From Kribbella voronezhensis (GTDB taxonomy: Bacteria; Actinomycetota; Actinomycetes; Propionibacteriales; Kribbellaceae), in contig NZ_SOCE01000002.1 of NCBI RefSeq assembly GCF_004365175.1, forward strand, positions 1,240,001 through 1,304,000: a DNA stretch of 64,000 bases, read 5' to 3'. Both the position numbers and the translations under genes were made by a program. Positions 8,249-17,153 of the stretch are shown here, piece by piece. How positions within the stretch are numbered: position 1 is the stretch's first letter; every line of letters starts with the position of its first letter. The notes under the pieces were generated by a model. The model made no database searches. It was not told the origin of the DNA and saw only the letters and a program-made list of their open reading frames with translations.

Positions 8249-9043
8249 ATGGTGAACATCACCAGCCTGGGCTTCCGAACAGATCTCAGACTCCTCGAGC
8301 TGGCCGGGAGCGAGGTGACCGATCGAGGCGAGTATGTCGTGGTGCGGACGCCTCGCAACCCGGCGTTCTGGTGGGGCAACTTCCTGCTGCTCCGTACGCC
8401 GTTCGCGCCCGGTGACACGACGGCACGCCTGGCGTTGTTCCAGACCGAGTTTCCGGACGCGAAACATGTTGCCATGGGCATCGACAGCGTGGACAGAGTG
8501 ATCGGCGCCGAGGACGAACTGCTGGCGGCGGGCTTCGAGCTGGAGCCGAGCACGGTGATGACCGCCTCGCGGGTCAACGAGCCGGCGCGGCCGAACGAAG
8601 CCGCGGAGTACCGGCTGCTGAGCGGCGACCGGGACTGGGAGCAGCTGACCGAGCTGGGGTTGGCCTCCGCCACGATGACCGTCGACGAGGCGTACGAGGA
8701 CTTCACCAGAGGTCGAACCCGATCTGCTCGTGAGCTGGTCGAGTCCGGACAGGGGTTCTGGTTCGGGGCGTTCGAGGGAGAGCGGTTGCTGGCGTCTCTC
8801 GGTCTGGTCCCCGACGGGCAGGGCGCTGCCCGGTTCCAGACCGTGCAGACGCATCCGGAAGCCCGCAACCGGGGACTCGCGAGCACACTGGTGCACCGGG
8901 CGGCGGCGTACGGGCTGGACGAACTGGGAGCGAAGACGCTGGTGATCGTCGCCGATCCCGAATACGTTGCCGTGCGCATCTATCGCGCCCTCGGGTTCGA
9001 AGACACCGAGACTCAGCTCCAGGTCATCAGACCCGCTGCGTGA
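8249..9043 (+). CDS. GNAT family N-acetyltransferase
   Basis: This is a 264-aa protein with a degenerate N-terminal region and a C-terminal GNAT domain. The acetyl-CoA binding motif A is QTHPEARNRGLASTLVHRAA (residues about 195-215), followed by VADPEYVAVRIYRALGFEDTE, the typical beta5-alpha4 end of the fold. The substrate is unknown. It starts 18 bp after the DUF2867 gene and could share its transcript. ATG 8249 and GTG 8252 are both possible starts. Confidence 0.82.
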   Translation: MVNITSLGFRTDLRLLELAGSEVTDRGEYVVVRTPRNPAFWWGNFLLLRTPFAPGDTTARLALFQTEFPDAKHVAMGIDSVDRVIGAEDELLAAGFELEPSTVMTASRVNEPARPNEAAEYRLLSGDRDWEQLTELGLASATMTVDEAYEDFTRGRTRSARELVESGQGFWFGAFEGERLLASLGLVPDGQGAARFQTVQTHPEARNRGLASTLVHRAAAYGLDELGAKTLVIVADPEYVAVRIYRALGFEDTETQLQVIRPAA

Positions 9044-9062
9044 GGCATGAAAGGGTGGGGGG

Positions 9063-9809
9063 ATGACTGAGATCGTGCGCGGGGTCGCGTTGGTGACCGG
9101 TGGCAGCAGGGGGATCGGGGCTGCCGCCGCGGTCGCGCTGGCGGGTGACGGTTGGGATGTGGGGATCAGTTACCGGACGCAGGCCGATGACGCTGCGGCT
9201 GTGGTCGCTGCCTGTGAGGCCGTCGGACGACGCGCGGTGGCGGTGCGGGCCGATGTGGCCGAGGCCGAGGACATCGAGCGGATGTTCGGCGAGGTGACCG
9301 ATGCGCTCGGACCGATCGGTGCCGTGATCAACAATGCCGGCATCGTGACGCCGTCGGCGAAGGTGGCCGACTACGACGTCGAGCGGCTGGAGAAGGTCTT
9401 CCGCATCAACACGATCGGGGCGTTCCTGGTCGCGGGAGCCGCCGTACGCCGGATGTCGACCGCGCGCGGCGGAAGCGGTGGGGTGATCGTGAACGTGTCG
9501 TCACGGGGCGCGGTGCTCGGGTCCGCGAACGAGTACGTCGATTACGCCGGCAGCAAGGCGGCGGTGGACACGCTGACGATCGGCCTCGCGAACGAGGTCG
9601 CGAAGGAAGGGATCCGGGTGCTCGGCATCCGGCCAGGGTTGATCGAGACCGACATCCACGCCGAGGGCCGGCTCGAGCGGATCGGAGCCACCCCGCCGCT
9701 GGGACGACCGGGCAAGGCCGAGGAAGTCGCCGCGCTGATCGCGTTCCTGGCTTCGGATCGCGCCTCCTACATGACGGGCTCCATGGTCGACGTAGCCGGC
9801 GGCCGCTGA
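9063..9809 (+). CDS. SDR family oxidoreductase (FabG-like)
   Basis: This is a 248-aa classical short-chain dehydrogenase. The cofactor motif is TGGSRGIG (residues 12-19) and NNAG lies near residue 89. The active-site Ser is in NVSSRGAV, and the catalytic Tyr-x-x-x-Lys is in VDYAGSKAA. The C-terminus ends in FLASDRASYMTGSMVDVAGGR. The family reduces or oxidises sugars, acyl thioesters or secondary alcohols with NAD(P)H; the specific substrate is not evident. It starts 19 bp after the acetyltransferase stop and probably continues that transcript. Confidence 0.88.
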   Translation: MTEIVRGVALVTGGSRGIGAAAAVALAGDGWDVGISYRTQADDAAAVVAACEAVGRRAVAVRADVAEAEDIERMFGEVTDALGPIGAVINNAGIVTPSAKVADYDVERLEKVFRINTIGAFLVAGAAVRRMSTARGGSGGVIVNVSSRGAVLGSANEYVDYAGSKAAVDTLTIGLANEVAKEGIRVLGIRPGLIETDIHAEGRLERIGATPPLGRPGKAEEVAALIAFLASDRASYMTGSMVDVAGGR

Positions 9810-9827
9810 TCCCATGCCCTCGAGCGC

Positions 9828-11384
9828 TTAGCGCGGAGTGGCTAGCCGGGTGGGCCGGGTTCGGCCGCGGACGGTGACTTCTTCGCCGGCCCGCCACTGG
9901 TCGGCTTCGGCCGCGGAGGCCTCGGCCACCGCGGCCATCGAAGCGACCAGGCGACCTGGCACCGACTTGGCGAGCTCGGTGAGCCGGGCCGCCTCGTTCA
10001 CCGGGTCGCCGATCACCGTGTACTCGTACCGCCGCACGTCCCCGACCGTCCCGGCGACGACGATTCCCGCGGTCACCCCGATCCCAGCCGTTGCCTCGGG
10101 CAACTCATCGCGCAACCGGACAGCCAGCGCACGACCGGCCTGGAGAGCGCTCCCTGCCGGATCTGCCAACTCGGTCGGGGCACCGAACACGGCCAGCACG
10201 GCGTCGCCCGCGAACTTGTTCACGAATCCGCCGTGCTCGTCCACCTCGTCGACGACGACAGCGAAGAAGCGGTTGAGCAGTTGCACCACTTCGGCCGGCG
10301 GCCGGGTCGCGGCGAGTTCGGTCGACCCGGTCAGGTCGACGAACAACACCGCGACGAAGCGTTCCTCACCACCGAGCGTGTCACTGCTCAAAGCCTCCCG
10401 GACCACCGACGGTCCGACGTACCGGCCGAAGAGGTCGCGGAGGCGTTCGCGCTCCCGAAGGCCCGCGGCCATCCGGTTGAAACCGGCTTGCAGTGAACCG
10501 AGTTCGGTGCCGTCGAACACCGGGATCCGGACATCCAGGTCGCCACGGCCGATCAGCGTCAGCGCGTTCCGCACCGAGCGGACCGGAGCAACGACAGATC
10601 GCGCAGAGAGCGCTGTCAGCAACCAGCCGCAGACCAGGACCACGGTGCCGAGGGCAAGGATGATGACGGAGAGCCGAGTGGCGGTGACGTCGCCGTCGAT
10701 CAGGGCGAGTACGGCGGTCAGCATCAGACCGGCGACCGGGACTCCCGACCCGACGGCCCAGAAGAAAATCGTGCGCGCCTTCAGTCCGGCGGCGAGCAAT
10801 CGGCGCGGTGGCGCCTCGTCGGCCAGCGCGCGGGCAGCGATCGGTCGGAGGGCGAACTCGCTCAGCAGATAGGACGCGGCGCAGGTGACGATACCGCCGT
10901 CGAACGTCGTGACCAGAACGCGGAGAACGCTCTCTGGTTGCAGAAAAAGCGTGAGCAGGCTGAAGATCACCGTCGCCAGCAGCCAGAGGAACACCTCGAT
11001 CATCGTCAGCCGGAGCGGCAGTTGCAGGGTCGCGATCTGCTCGCGCGTGGTCGCCGGCCGATCTTCGAGAACCCACCGCGTCACCCGGAGCCCGAGCCGC
11101 GTGCTCCACCACGACCCGACCACGAGCGCGAACACGACGTACGCCGGGATGGCGATCGAGCGAGCCAGGTCGAGATCCTGATTGCCAGCCGGACCGGGCA
11201 ACACGAACACCGCGAGCACGAAGACGACGAGCGCGCCGATCAGATTGGTGCCGATCGAGAAGAACGTCAGCAGCGCCTGGACCCGCAGCCGCAACAGCCG
11301 TGGGCTCTGATCGGCCGGACCCAGCAGCCACGATCCGAACGGCCGCCGCTGCAGCACAGCCTCGGCACTACTCTCCGACAACAC
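9828..11384 (-). CDS. Membrane-bound class III adenylate/guanylate cyclase with HAMP domain
   Basis: This is a 518-aa protein. About six N-terminal hydrophobic segments (residues 35-265) are followed by a HAMP linker (SARSVVAPVRSVRNALTLIGRGDLDVRIPVFDGTELG). The class III cyclase homology domain contains LFVDLTGSTELA (metal-binding Asp), NKFAGDAVLAVFG (substrate Lys and second Asp) and TVIGDPVNEAARL (transition-state Asn). This matches the mycobacterial Rv1318c-Rv1320c/Rv3645 type, in which HAMP transmits membrane signals to the cyclase. The GTG start has TAAGGGT upstream. The product cannot be assigned to cAMP rather than cGMP with certainty; cAMP is usual for this subgroup. Confidence 0.93.
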   Translation of the reverse strand: MLSESSAEAVLQRRPFGSWLLGPADQSPRLLRLRVQALLTFFSIGTNLIGALVVFVLAVFVLPGPAGNQDLDLARSIAIPAYVVFALVVGSWWSTRLGLRVTRWVLEDRPATTREQIATLQLPLRLTMIEVFLWLLATVIFSLLTLFLQPESVLRVLVTTFDGGIVTCAASYLLSEFALRPIAARALADEAPPRRLLAAGLKARTIFFWAVGSGVPVAGLMLTAVLALIDGDVTATRLSVIILALGTVVLVCGWLLTALSARSVVAPVRSVRNALTLIGRGDLDVRIPVFDGTELGSLQAGFNRMAAGLRERERLRDLFGRYVGPSVVREALSSDTLGGEERFVAVLFVDLTGSTELAATRPPAEVVQLLNRFFAVVVDEVDEHGGFVNKFAGDAVLAVFGAPTELADPAGSALQAGRALAVRLRDELPEATAGIGVTAGIVVAGTVGDVRRYEYTVIGDPVNEAARLTELAKSVPGRLVASMAAVAEASAAEADQWRAGEEVTVRGRTRPTRLATPR

Positions 11385-11559
11385 CCTTACAGTCTGCTAC
11401 CTCCCCAGCAGCGAACCGCGACCGCCTCGCCCACCCACGCGCCCGGTCGCGCGGTGAAAGGCGGTTTGGCACGGAGATGACCATGGCTCTAATTGGCCGC
11501 GTCATCGGAGCATTGCATGGGTAGTGTCCTGCGAACGACATCTGCCCCGGGAGCCCGCT

Positions 11560-13329
11560 GTGACGCACGACCGCCACTCCTACGCCGAACCGGCGTTGGT
11601 CCGCACCACCCACCTCGAGCTCGAGCTGGACCTGGATTTCACCGCGAAGGTGCTGGCCGGTTCCGCCACTCATACGCTCGCCTGGAGTGGCCCGGGCGAT
11701 CGGCTGGTGCTCGACACGCGCGACCTGACCGTGCTGGCCGTGGAGGGCTCCACCGAGGACGGCTGGGAGCCGCTGGAGTACAGCCTGGCCGTGCCGGACT
11801 CAGAGCTCGGCTCTGCCCTGACGATCCGTACTGACCGGCAACAGCGAGTCCGGGTCAGCTACCGGACCGCCCCGACGGCGACCGGCCTGCAGTGGCTCGA
11901 GCCGTCGATGACCGCGGGCGGTGTACTGCCGTACATGTTCAGCCAGTCCCAGGCCATCCACGCACGCAGCTGGGTGCCGGTACAGGACACCCCGAGCGTC
12001 CGGTTCAGCTATGCCGCCCACGTGACGGCACCGCCTGAGCTGATGGTGCTGATGAGCGCCGACAACGGCACGGCGTCCCGGCGTACTGGCTCGTACGACG
12101 TGGTGATGCCCGAGCCGATCCCGTCGTACCTGTTGGCCATCGCGGCCGGTGACCTCGTCTTCGAGCCGATGGGCGACCGGTCCGGCGTCTGGGCCGAGCC
12201 GGAGATGGCGAAGCTGGCCGCGGCCGAGTTCGCCGACACCGAGGAGATGATGCGGGTCACCGAGGCGCTGTTCGGCCCGTACCGCTGGGGCCGCTACGAC
12301 ATCCTGGTGCTCCCGCCGTCCTTCCCGTACGGCGGGATGGAGAACCCGCGGATGACGTTCGCGACCCCGACCGTGGTGATCGGCGACAAGTCGCTCGTCA
12401 CCGTGGTCGCGCACGAGCTGGCGCACAGCTGGTCCGGCAACCTGGTCACCCAGGACAGCTGGGACGACATCTGGCTGAACGAAGGCTTCACGTCGTACGT
12501 CGAGAACCGGATCGTCGAGGCCGTGTACGGCCCGGAGCTCGCGGTGATGGAGACCGCGATCAAGCAGCACGCGACGGTGGTGAAGCTCGACCCGCTGTCG
12601 GCGGCGGAGCAGGCTGTCGAACTGCCCGGGCTCAACCACAAGTCGGAGTACCACGGCACGAGCGGGCTCGGACCGTTGAAGGGATCGTGGTTCCTGGCCT
12701 GGTTGGAGGAACGGTTCTCGCGTGAGGTCTTCGACCCGTTCCTGCGAGGCTACTTCGATCGTTTCGCCTTCCAGAGCATCAATTCCGAGCACTTCGCCGC
12801 GCACCTGCGGGAACAACTGCTGGACCAGCACCCCGGTGTGGTCACCGACGCCGAGATCGCGGCCTGGCTGGACGAGCCGGGCATCCCCGCGTTCGCCGAG
12901 CGCGCGCAATCCGCACGCTTCGAGTTGGTCGACCAGAGCCGGGACAAGTGGCTCTCGAGCGGTGACCTTCCGGATGCGGCCGGTTGGACCACCCACGAAT
13001 GGCTGCGCTTCCTCGACGCCGCACCGGACGTGTGGACGGCCGATCAGTTACAGCAGCTCGACCGCGAGTTCGGGCTCACCGGGACCGCGAACGGCGAGAT
13101 CGCCCGCCGCTGGTACTCGATCGTTGCCGCCAGCACCTACACGCCGGCGTACGGCGAACTGGCGAGCTTCCTCACCCGAGTCGGCCGGATGAAGCTGGTC
13201 CTCCCGGTCTACCGCGCCCTCGTCGACAGCACCGGCCGCGACTTCGCCGCCAAGGTCTTCGAGTCGGCCCGCCCCGGCTACCACCCGATCACCATCGCCG
13301 CCGTGGAAAAGATCCTCGCATCCGCCTGA
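11560..13329 (+). CDS. M1 family zinc aminopeptidase (LTA4-hydrolase/aminopeptidase B-like)
   Basis: This is a 589-aa protein. The exopeptidase motif PYGGMENP precedes the zinc site HELAH (residues 285-289) with the third ligand Glu308 in WLNEGFTSYVE. The C-terminal 190 residues form a helical region like the leukotriene A4 hydrolase ARM domain. It removes N-terminal amino acids from peptides; there is no signal peptide, so it is cytoplasmic. GTG 11560 is preferred, with GGGAG at 11549-11553; an upstream in-frame GTG at 11524 lacks support. It converges with the tandem acetyltransferase gene, leaving only 12 bp. Confidence 0.9.
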   Translation: MTHDRHSYAEPALVRTTHLELELDLDFTAKVLAGSATHTLAWSGPGDRLVLDTRDLTVLAVEGSTEDGWEPLEYSLAVPDSELGSALTIRTDRQQRVRVSYRTAPTATGLQWLEPSMTAGGVLPYMFSQSQAIHARSWVPVQDTPSVRFSYAAHVTAPPELMVLMSADNGTASRRTGSYDVVMPEPIPSYLLAIAAGDLVFEPMGDRSGVWAEPEMAKLAAAEFADTEEMMRVTEALFGPYRWGRYDILVLPPSFPYGGMENPRMTFATPTVVIGDKSLVTVVAHELAHSWSGNLVTQDSWDDIWLNEGFTSYVENRIVEAVYGPELAVMETAIKQHATVVKLDPLSAAEQAVELPGLNHKSEYHGTSGLGPLKGSWFLAWLEERFSREVFDPFLRGYFDRFAFQSINSEHFAAHLREQLLDQHPGVVTDAEIAAWLDEPGIPAFAERAQSARFELVDQSRDKWLSSGDLPDAAGWTTHEWLRFLDAAPDVWTADQLQQLDREFGLTGTANGEIARRWYSIVAASTYTPAYGELASFLTRVGRMKLVLPVYRALVDSTGRDFAAKVFESARPGYHPITIAAVEKILASA

Positions 13330-13341
13330 TGACGCGCGCGG

Positions 13342-14271
13342 CTATTCGAGATCGAGGGTGTAGCGGTGGGTTCGGTGGGTTTCCTGGTAGCCGAGGGCTG
13401 TGTTGATGCGTTGCATGGGCGCGTTGGTGTCGACCGTGTCGGTGAGGAGCCCGGCGAGGTCGGGGTAGGCGGACCTCGTCCGCCGGATGCAGTCGGCCTT
13501 CATCCACAAGGAGAGCCCGTGGCCGCGGTGCTCCGGGAGGACCGCGGTCCCGTAGTGCTGGGCGTCGCCCTTGCCGTCGGCCGGTACGACGAGTTCGGTG
13601 AAGCCGACGATCTTGCCGGTGGCCTGCTCGATCGCGGAGACCGTGAGCAGGTGTTCGCCTCGGTCCTCGACGACCTTGGCGACGTGGCGCACGCGGTCGA
13701 CGTCCCAGATCTCAGGTCCGTAGGAGATGTCACCGACGGGCGCGTCGTCCATCGCCGTCCGCGCATCGGCGTACGTCTCGACCAGTTCGTCGGAGACGAC
13801 ACCGGACCACGATTCGAGGCGATACCCAGGTGGGGCCGCCGGGGAGAGGGCAGCCGGGGAGGCTTCGGACAATGACAGCCGCGCGAAGATCAGGGTCAGC
13901 CCGACAGTGAACCCACGGCTCCGGAGGAAATGGTCGCCGGGCGACTCCACGGTCGCATCGGCCAGGATCGTCCGTACTTCGTGCTCCCGGCCGGCGGCCG
14001 CTGCGACGGCGAGCAGCTCCGACCCGATCCCGCGCCGACGCTCGGTCGGGTGGACTGCCAGCTCGAGCTCACTGAGATGAGCCAGGGACTCTTTGCTGTT
14101 CAGGCGGAGGAACGCGGAGCCGACCGGGTTGCCGTCTGAGTCGGACGCCAGCCAGGCGATCCGGCGGCTGAACGGCCGGTAGTCGGGATCGGTCAACGGC
14201 GTGATTGAGATGGACAAGCCCGCAACGTAACCAGTCCACCCACTCCACAGCAACTGCATTCCCTTCACCAC
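13342..14271 (-). CDS. Tandem GNAT N-acetyltransferase
   Basis: The protein is about 309 aa with two GNAT domains. The N-terminal one has LAVHPTERRRGIGSELLAVAA, and the C-terminal one has TAVLPEHRGHGLSLWMKAD followed by DTNAPMQRINTALGYQETH. The duplicated layout recalls MshD-type mycothiol synthases and Eis-like enzymes, but nothing in the sequence pins it to mycothiol. The start is uncertain: GTG 14271, ATG 14259 (MQLLWSG) or a later TTG are possible because the first 18 residues are poorly typical. The 310 bp upstream, shared with the divergent GntR gene, hold a short tandem repeat. Confidence 0.82.
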   Translation of the reverse strand: MVKGMQLLWSGWTGYVAGLSISITPLTDPDYRPFSRRIAWLASDSDGNPVGSAFLRLNSKESLAHLSELELAVHPTERRRGIGSELLAVAAAAGREHEVRTILADATVESPGDHFLRSRGFTVGLTLIFARLSLSEASPAALSPAAPPGYRLESWSGVVSDELVETYADARTAMDDAPVGDISYGPEIWDVDRVRHVAKVVEDRGEHLLTVSAIEQATGKIVGFTELVVPADGKGDAQHYGTAVLPEHRGHGLSLWMKADCIRRTRSAYPDLAGLLTDTVDTNAPMQRINTALGYQETHRTHRYTLDLE

Positions 14272-14327
14272 CGTCGACAGCTACAAGTCTGTTTCCGGCG
14301 AGCGCCTGACGAGTGCGACCTAGGCGC

Positions 14328-14464
14328 GGGGGAAGGCGAGGCCGTGGGGCCGCGTGAGCCGGGGAAGGGGGCCGAAGCGGTGGCCGCAAGAGCGCGGGAA
14401 GGAGCCCGAAGCGGTGGCCGGGCGAGCGCGGGAGGGGCGAGGCGGTGGGGCCGGTGTGAGCGTG
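14328..14464. repeat. Imperfect ~34-bp tandem repeat, four copies, in the GntR leader region
   Basis: Units begin near 14328, 14361, 14396 and 14430. Each runs GGGAAGG, then a variable stretch, then GCGGTGGCCG, then GAGCGC. The two middle copies are the most alike. They lie in the otherwise gene-free 14272-14581 interval between the divergent acetyltransferase and the GntR gene. No coding signal supports reading through them. Confidence 0.65.
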
Positions 14465-14581
14465 GAGTTCCGGGCGGTGACGTGCGTTTCGGGGAAAGGT
14501 GAGCGTTGTTTCCGCTACGGTGCTGCGGAGACCGGTGGGAGAGGGGAGCTCGGGGTGGAGCGGGAGTTCGGGGGAGAACGG

Positions 14582-15238
14582 GTGCGGACGATCGGTGGCG
14601 ATCACCTGGCGTTGCGCGATCAGGTGCTCACCGAATTGCGCCGGCGCATCGTCGACGGCGACTACGCGCAAGGTGAGCGGCTGACGGAGATCCGGCTGGC
14701 CGACGACTTCGGGGTGTCGCGGAATCCGGTGCGCGAAGCGTTGCGGGTGGTCGAGGCCGAAGGGTTCGTGCAGATCCTGCCGCGCCGCGGTGCCGTGGTG
14801 GCGACGCTGGACGAGACGGCGATCCGGGATCTGTTCGCCGTACGGGAGCAGTTGGAGACCTTGGCGGCCGGAATGGCTGCCGAGCGAGCCACTGCCGCGG
14901 ATGTCGAGCGGCTGCGGTCTCTGCTGGCTGACGCGAGTGCCGCGACCGAGGCGGCGGACTTCGATCGGGTCGCGGAGTTGAACAGCGCGTTCCATGTCGC
15001 CGTCATCGAGATCAGCGGCAACCGGTGGCTCGCCTCGCTGTCGTCGGCGATGTACCACCACGTCCACTGGGTCTTCCGGGTCGGTGCGCCGAAGCGTGCG
15101 CCGCATTCGTGGATGGAGCACATCCGCCTGGTCGATGCCATCGCCGCCGGCGACCGCGCGGCCGCCGTCGAGGCCGCGCGCCAGCACGTCGAAGCCGCCG
15201 CCGCGGCCGCGCTCGCACCAGACGAGTCCTCCGAGTAG
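14582..15238 (+). CDS. GntR family regulator, FadR/FCD subfamily
   Basis: This is a 218-aa protein. The N-terminal winged HTH spans residues 7-70 (LRDQVLTELRRRIVDGDYAQG and LADDFGVSRNPVREALRVVEAEG). The C-terminal all-helical FCD domain follows, with the metal- or ligand-binding pattern RVAELNSAFHVAVIEISGN and a late His (QHVEAAA). FCD members usually sense carboxylates or amino/sugar acids. GTG 14582 is strongly supported by GGGGGAGA 7-10 bp upstream; the longer open frame that starts inside the tandem repeats is not convincing. It converges on the gamma-glutamyltransferase gene with 7 bp between, so that enzyme is a plausible but unproven target. Confidence 0.9.
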   Translation: MRTIGGDHLALRDQVLTELRRRIVDGDYAQGERLTEIRLADDFGVSRNPVREALRVVEAEGFVQILPRRGAVVATLDETAIRDLFAVREQLETLAAGMAAERATAADVERLRSLLADASAATEAADFDRVAELNSAFHVAVIEISGNRWLASLSSAMYHHVHWVFRVGAPKRAPHSWMEHIRLVDAIAAGDRAAAVEAARQHVEAAAAAALAPDESSE

Positions 15239-15245
15239 GCCGACG

Positions 15246-17018
15246 CTAGCGGCCGACGGCGTACCCCTGCATGCCGCGCGGGTTGGCAGCGGCTGCCAGT
15301 ACGCCGTCCGCCTCCCGGCTGACCGCGCACAGCCGGCCCAGACTCCACGGACCCGCCTCGGTGACGGCGTGCCCGCGGCGTACCAGCTCATCCCGTACTG
15401 CGGAGCCGAGGCGGCTCTCCATCGTCAAGCCACCCGGCTCGGTCGCGCGCGGGTAGAACGACGAGGGGAAGCTCGTCGTGTGCCACGCGGGCGCATCGAT
15501 CGCCTGCTGAAGATCCTGACCACCGGCCAGGTGCCGCAGAAGGAACAGCAGTTGCCACTGATCCTGCTGGTCGCCCCCTGGTGATCCGCAGGCGAGCACG
15601 GGCGCGCCATCACGCAGTATGAGGGTCGGAGTCAGCGTCGTGCGCGGCCGCCGACCTGGGACGAGCGAGGACGGCAGGCCTTCCTCCAGCCAGAACATCT
15701 GCAACCGGCTGCCCAGGCAGAAGCCGAGTTCGGGGATCGTCGGCGACGACTGCAGCCAGCCACCACTCGGCGTGGCCGAGATGACGTTGCCCCACTGGTC
15801 GATCACGTCGACATGGCAGGTGTCACCCTTCGTGACGCCTTCCTTCGACACCGTCGGTTCGCCGGTCGTCGCGTCGAGCTCGTAGTTGCCGGTAGCAACC
15901 GATGGCAGGATCGCGACCCGTCCGTCCGGAGTACCCGGCCGCAGCTCGGTGGACGCGCTCGCTCCGATCAGAGCCGCGCGCTGGGCGGCGTACGCGGGGG
16001 AGAGCAGCGTCTTGAGCGGCACGTCCGCCCCGTCGCCGTACCAGGCCTCGCGGTCGGCGAACGACAGCTTCATCACCTCGACAGTGGTGTGCACTCCCGC
16101 CGCGCTGGTCAGGTCGAGGTCGGCCGGGTCGCCGAGCTCGGCCAGCACGGCGAGCGACTGCAGCAATGCTGGACCTTGTCCCCACGGACCGGTCTTGGCG
16201 ACGGTGTGTCCATGCCAGTCGTAGGTCGCAGGCTCTTCCCAGCTCGCCTGGTACGCCGCCATGTCCGCGCCGGTGACGAGACCGGCATGGTCGGAACCGC
16301 TGGAGTCGCGATGGGGCAGCCGGGAGAACCTGTCGACTGCCTCGGCGATGAATCCCTCGCGCCAAGTACGCCGAGCGCGCTCCAGCTGGACGACTCGATC
16401 CGGCCCGGCACCCTCTGCGGTGATCAGGAGCCGCTCGAGCGTGTCGGCGTACGCCGTGTTGCGGAAGAGCGTGTTCTCCCTCGGCGGCCGGCCGCCCTGT
16501 AACCAGAGCGCTGCGGAAGTCGGCCAGTGATCGGTGAACAACTCCTGCACGTTCGCGACGGTGTCGCCCACTCGACCGACCAGTGGATGGCCGTTGCGTG
16601 CGTAGCCGATCGCGGGCTCGAGCACTGTACGCAGCGGCAGGCTGCCGTGATCACGCAGCAACAGCAGCCAGGCATCGACCGCGCCTGGTACTGCGGCCGC
16701 CAGCGGACCCGAGCCGGGAATCAGGTCGAGTCCCAGTGAGCGGAAGTGCTCGATCGTGGCGCCGGCCGGTGCGACGCCTTGGCCGCAGAGCACCCGCGGA
16801 GTGGGGTCGGCCGCAGTGGCGACGATCGCGGGGACCTCACCGCCCGGACCATTGAGGTGTGGTTCGACGACGTGCAGGACGAACCCGGCCGTCGCGGCGG
16901 CGTCGAAGGCGTTGCCGCCGAGCTCCAGGACCCGCATCGCCGACTGCGACGCGAGCCAGTGCGTCGACGAGACCATCCCGAAGGTACCGCGCAGGGTAGG
17001 CCGGGTGGTGAACGTCAT
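15246..17018 (-). CDS. Gamma-glutamyltransferase family (Ntn-hydrolase)
   Basis: This is a 590-aa protein of the GGT fold. The N-terminal block is SSTHWLASQSAMRVLELGGNAFDAA and HLNGPGG. The predicted autoprocessing nucleophile is Thr400 in KGDTCHVDVIDQWGNVISATPSGG. The C-terminal block contains GSPGGDQQDQWQ. Self-cleavage at Thr400 would give large and small subunits. No signal peptide is visible, unlike many GGTs. The active-site context (DTCHVDV rather than TTHLSVVD) suggests a GGT-like acylase subgroup rather than a true glutathione hydrolase. The ATG has GAGGAG upstream. It lies 135 bp downstream of the SWIM gene on the same strand. Confidence 0.87.
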   Translation of the reverse strand: MTFTTRPTLRGTFGMVSSTHWLASQSAMRVLELGGNAFDAAATAGFVLHVVEPHLNGPGGEVPAIVATAADPTPRVLCGQGVAPAGATIEHFRSLGLDLIPGSGPLAAAVPGAVDAWLLLLRDHGSLPLRTVLEPAIGYARNGHPLVGRVGDTVANVQELFTDHWPTSAALWLQGGRPPRENTLFRNTAYADTLERLLITAEGAGPDRVVQLERARRTWREGFIAEAVDRFSRLPHRDSSGSDHAGLVTGADMAAYQASWEEPATYDWHGHTVAKTGPWGQGPALLQSLAVLAELGDPADLDLTSAAGVHTTVEVMKLSFADREAWYGDGADVPLKTLLSPAYAAQRAALIGASASTELRPGTPDGRVAILPSVATGNYELDATTGEPTVSKEGVTKGDTCHVDVIDQWGNVISATPSGGWLQSSPTIPELGFCLGSRLQMFWLEEGLPSSLVPGRRPRTTLTPTLILRDGAPVLACGSPGGDQQDQWQLLFLLRHLAGGQDLQQAIDAPAWHTTSFPSSFYPRATEPGGLTMESRLGSAVRDELVRRGHAVTEAGPWSLGRLCAVSREADGVLAAAANPRGMQGYAVGR

Positions 17019-17153
17019 GAAGCGACTCCTCTGCTCAGCTCAGACTCGTCCCGTCCGCCGCCCATCGTTGTAAAGCGGGCTGCGACCACCTCCACCCTCT
17101 CCGATGAGGTGCCCCGCAAGCCAATCGCCCGTGGCCTGGTTGCTTCGCGGACG

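Noticed and set aside
14354..14581. Longer GntR protein starting within the 34-bp repeats
   Set aside because: The extra 76 residues are low complexity and not family-like, and a strong Shine-Dalgarno precedes GTG 14582.
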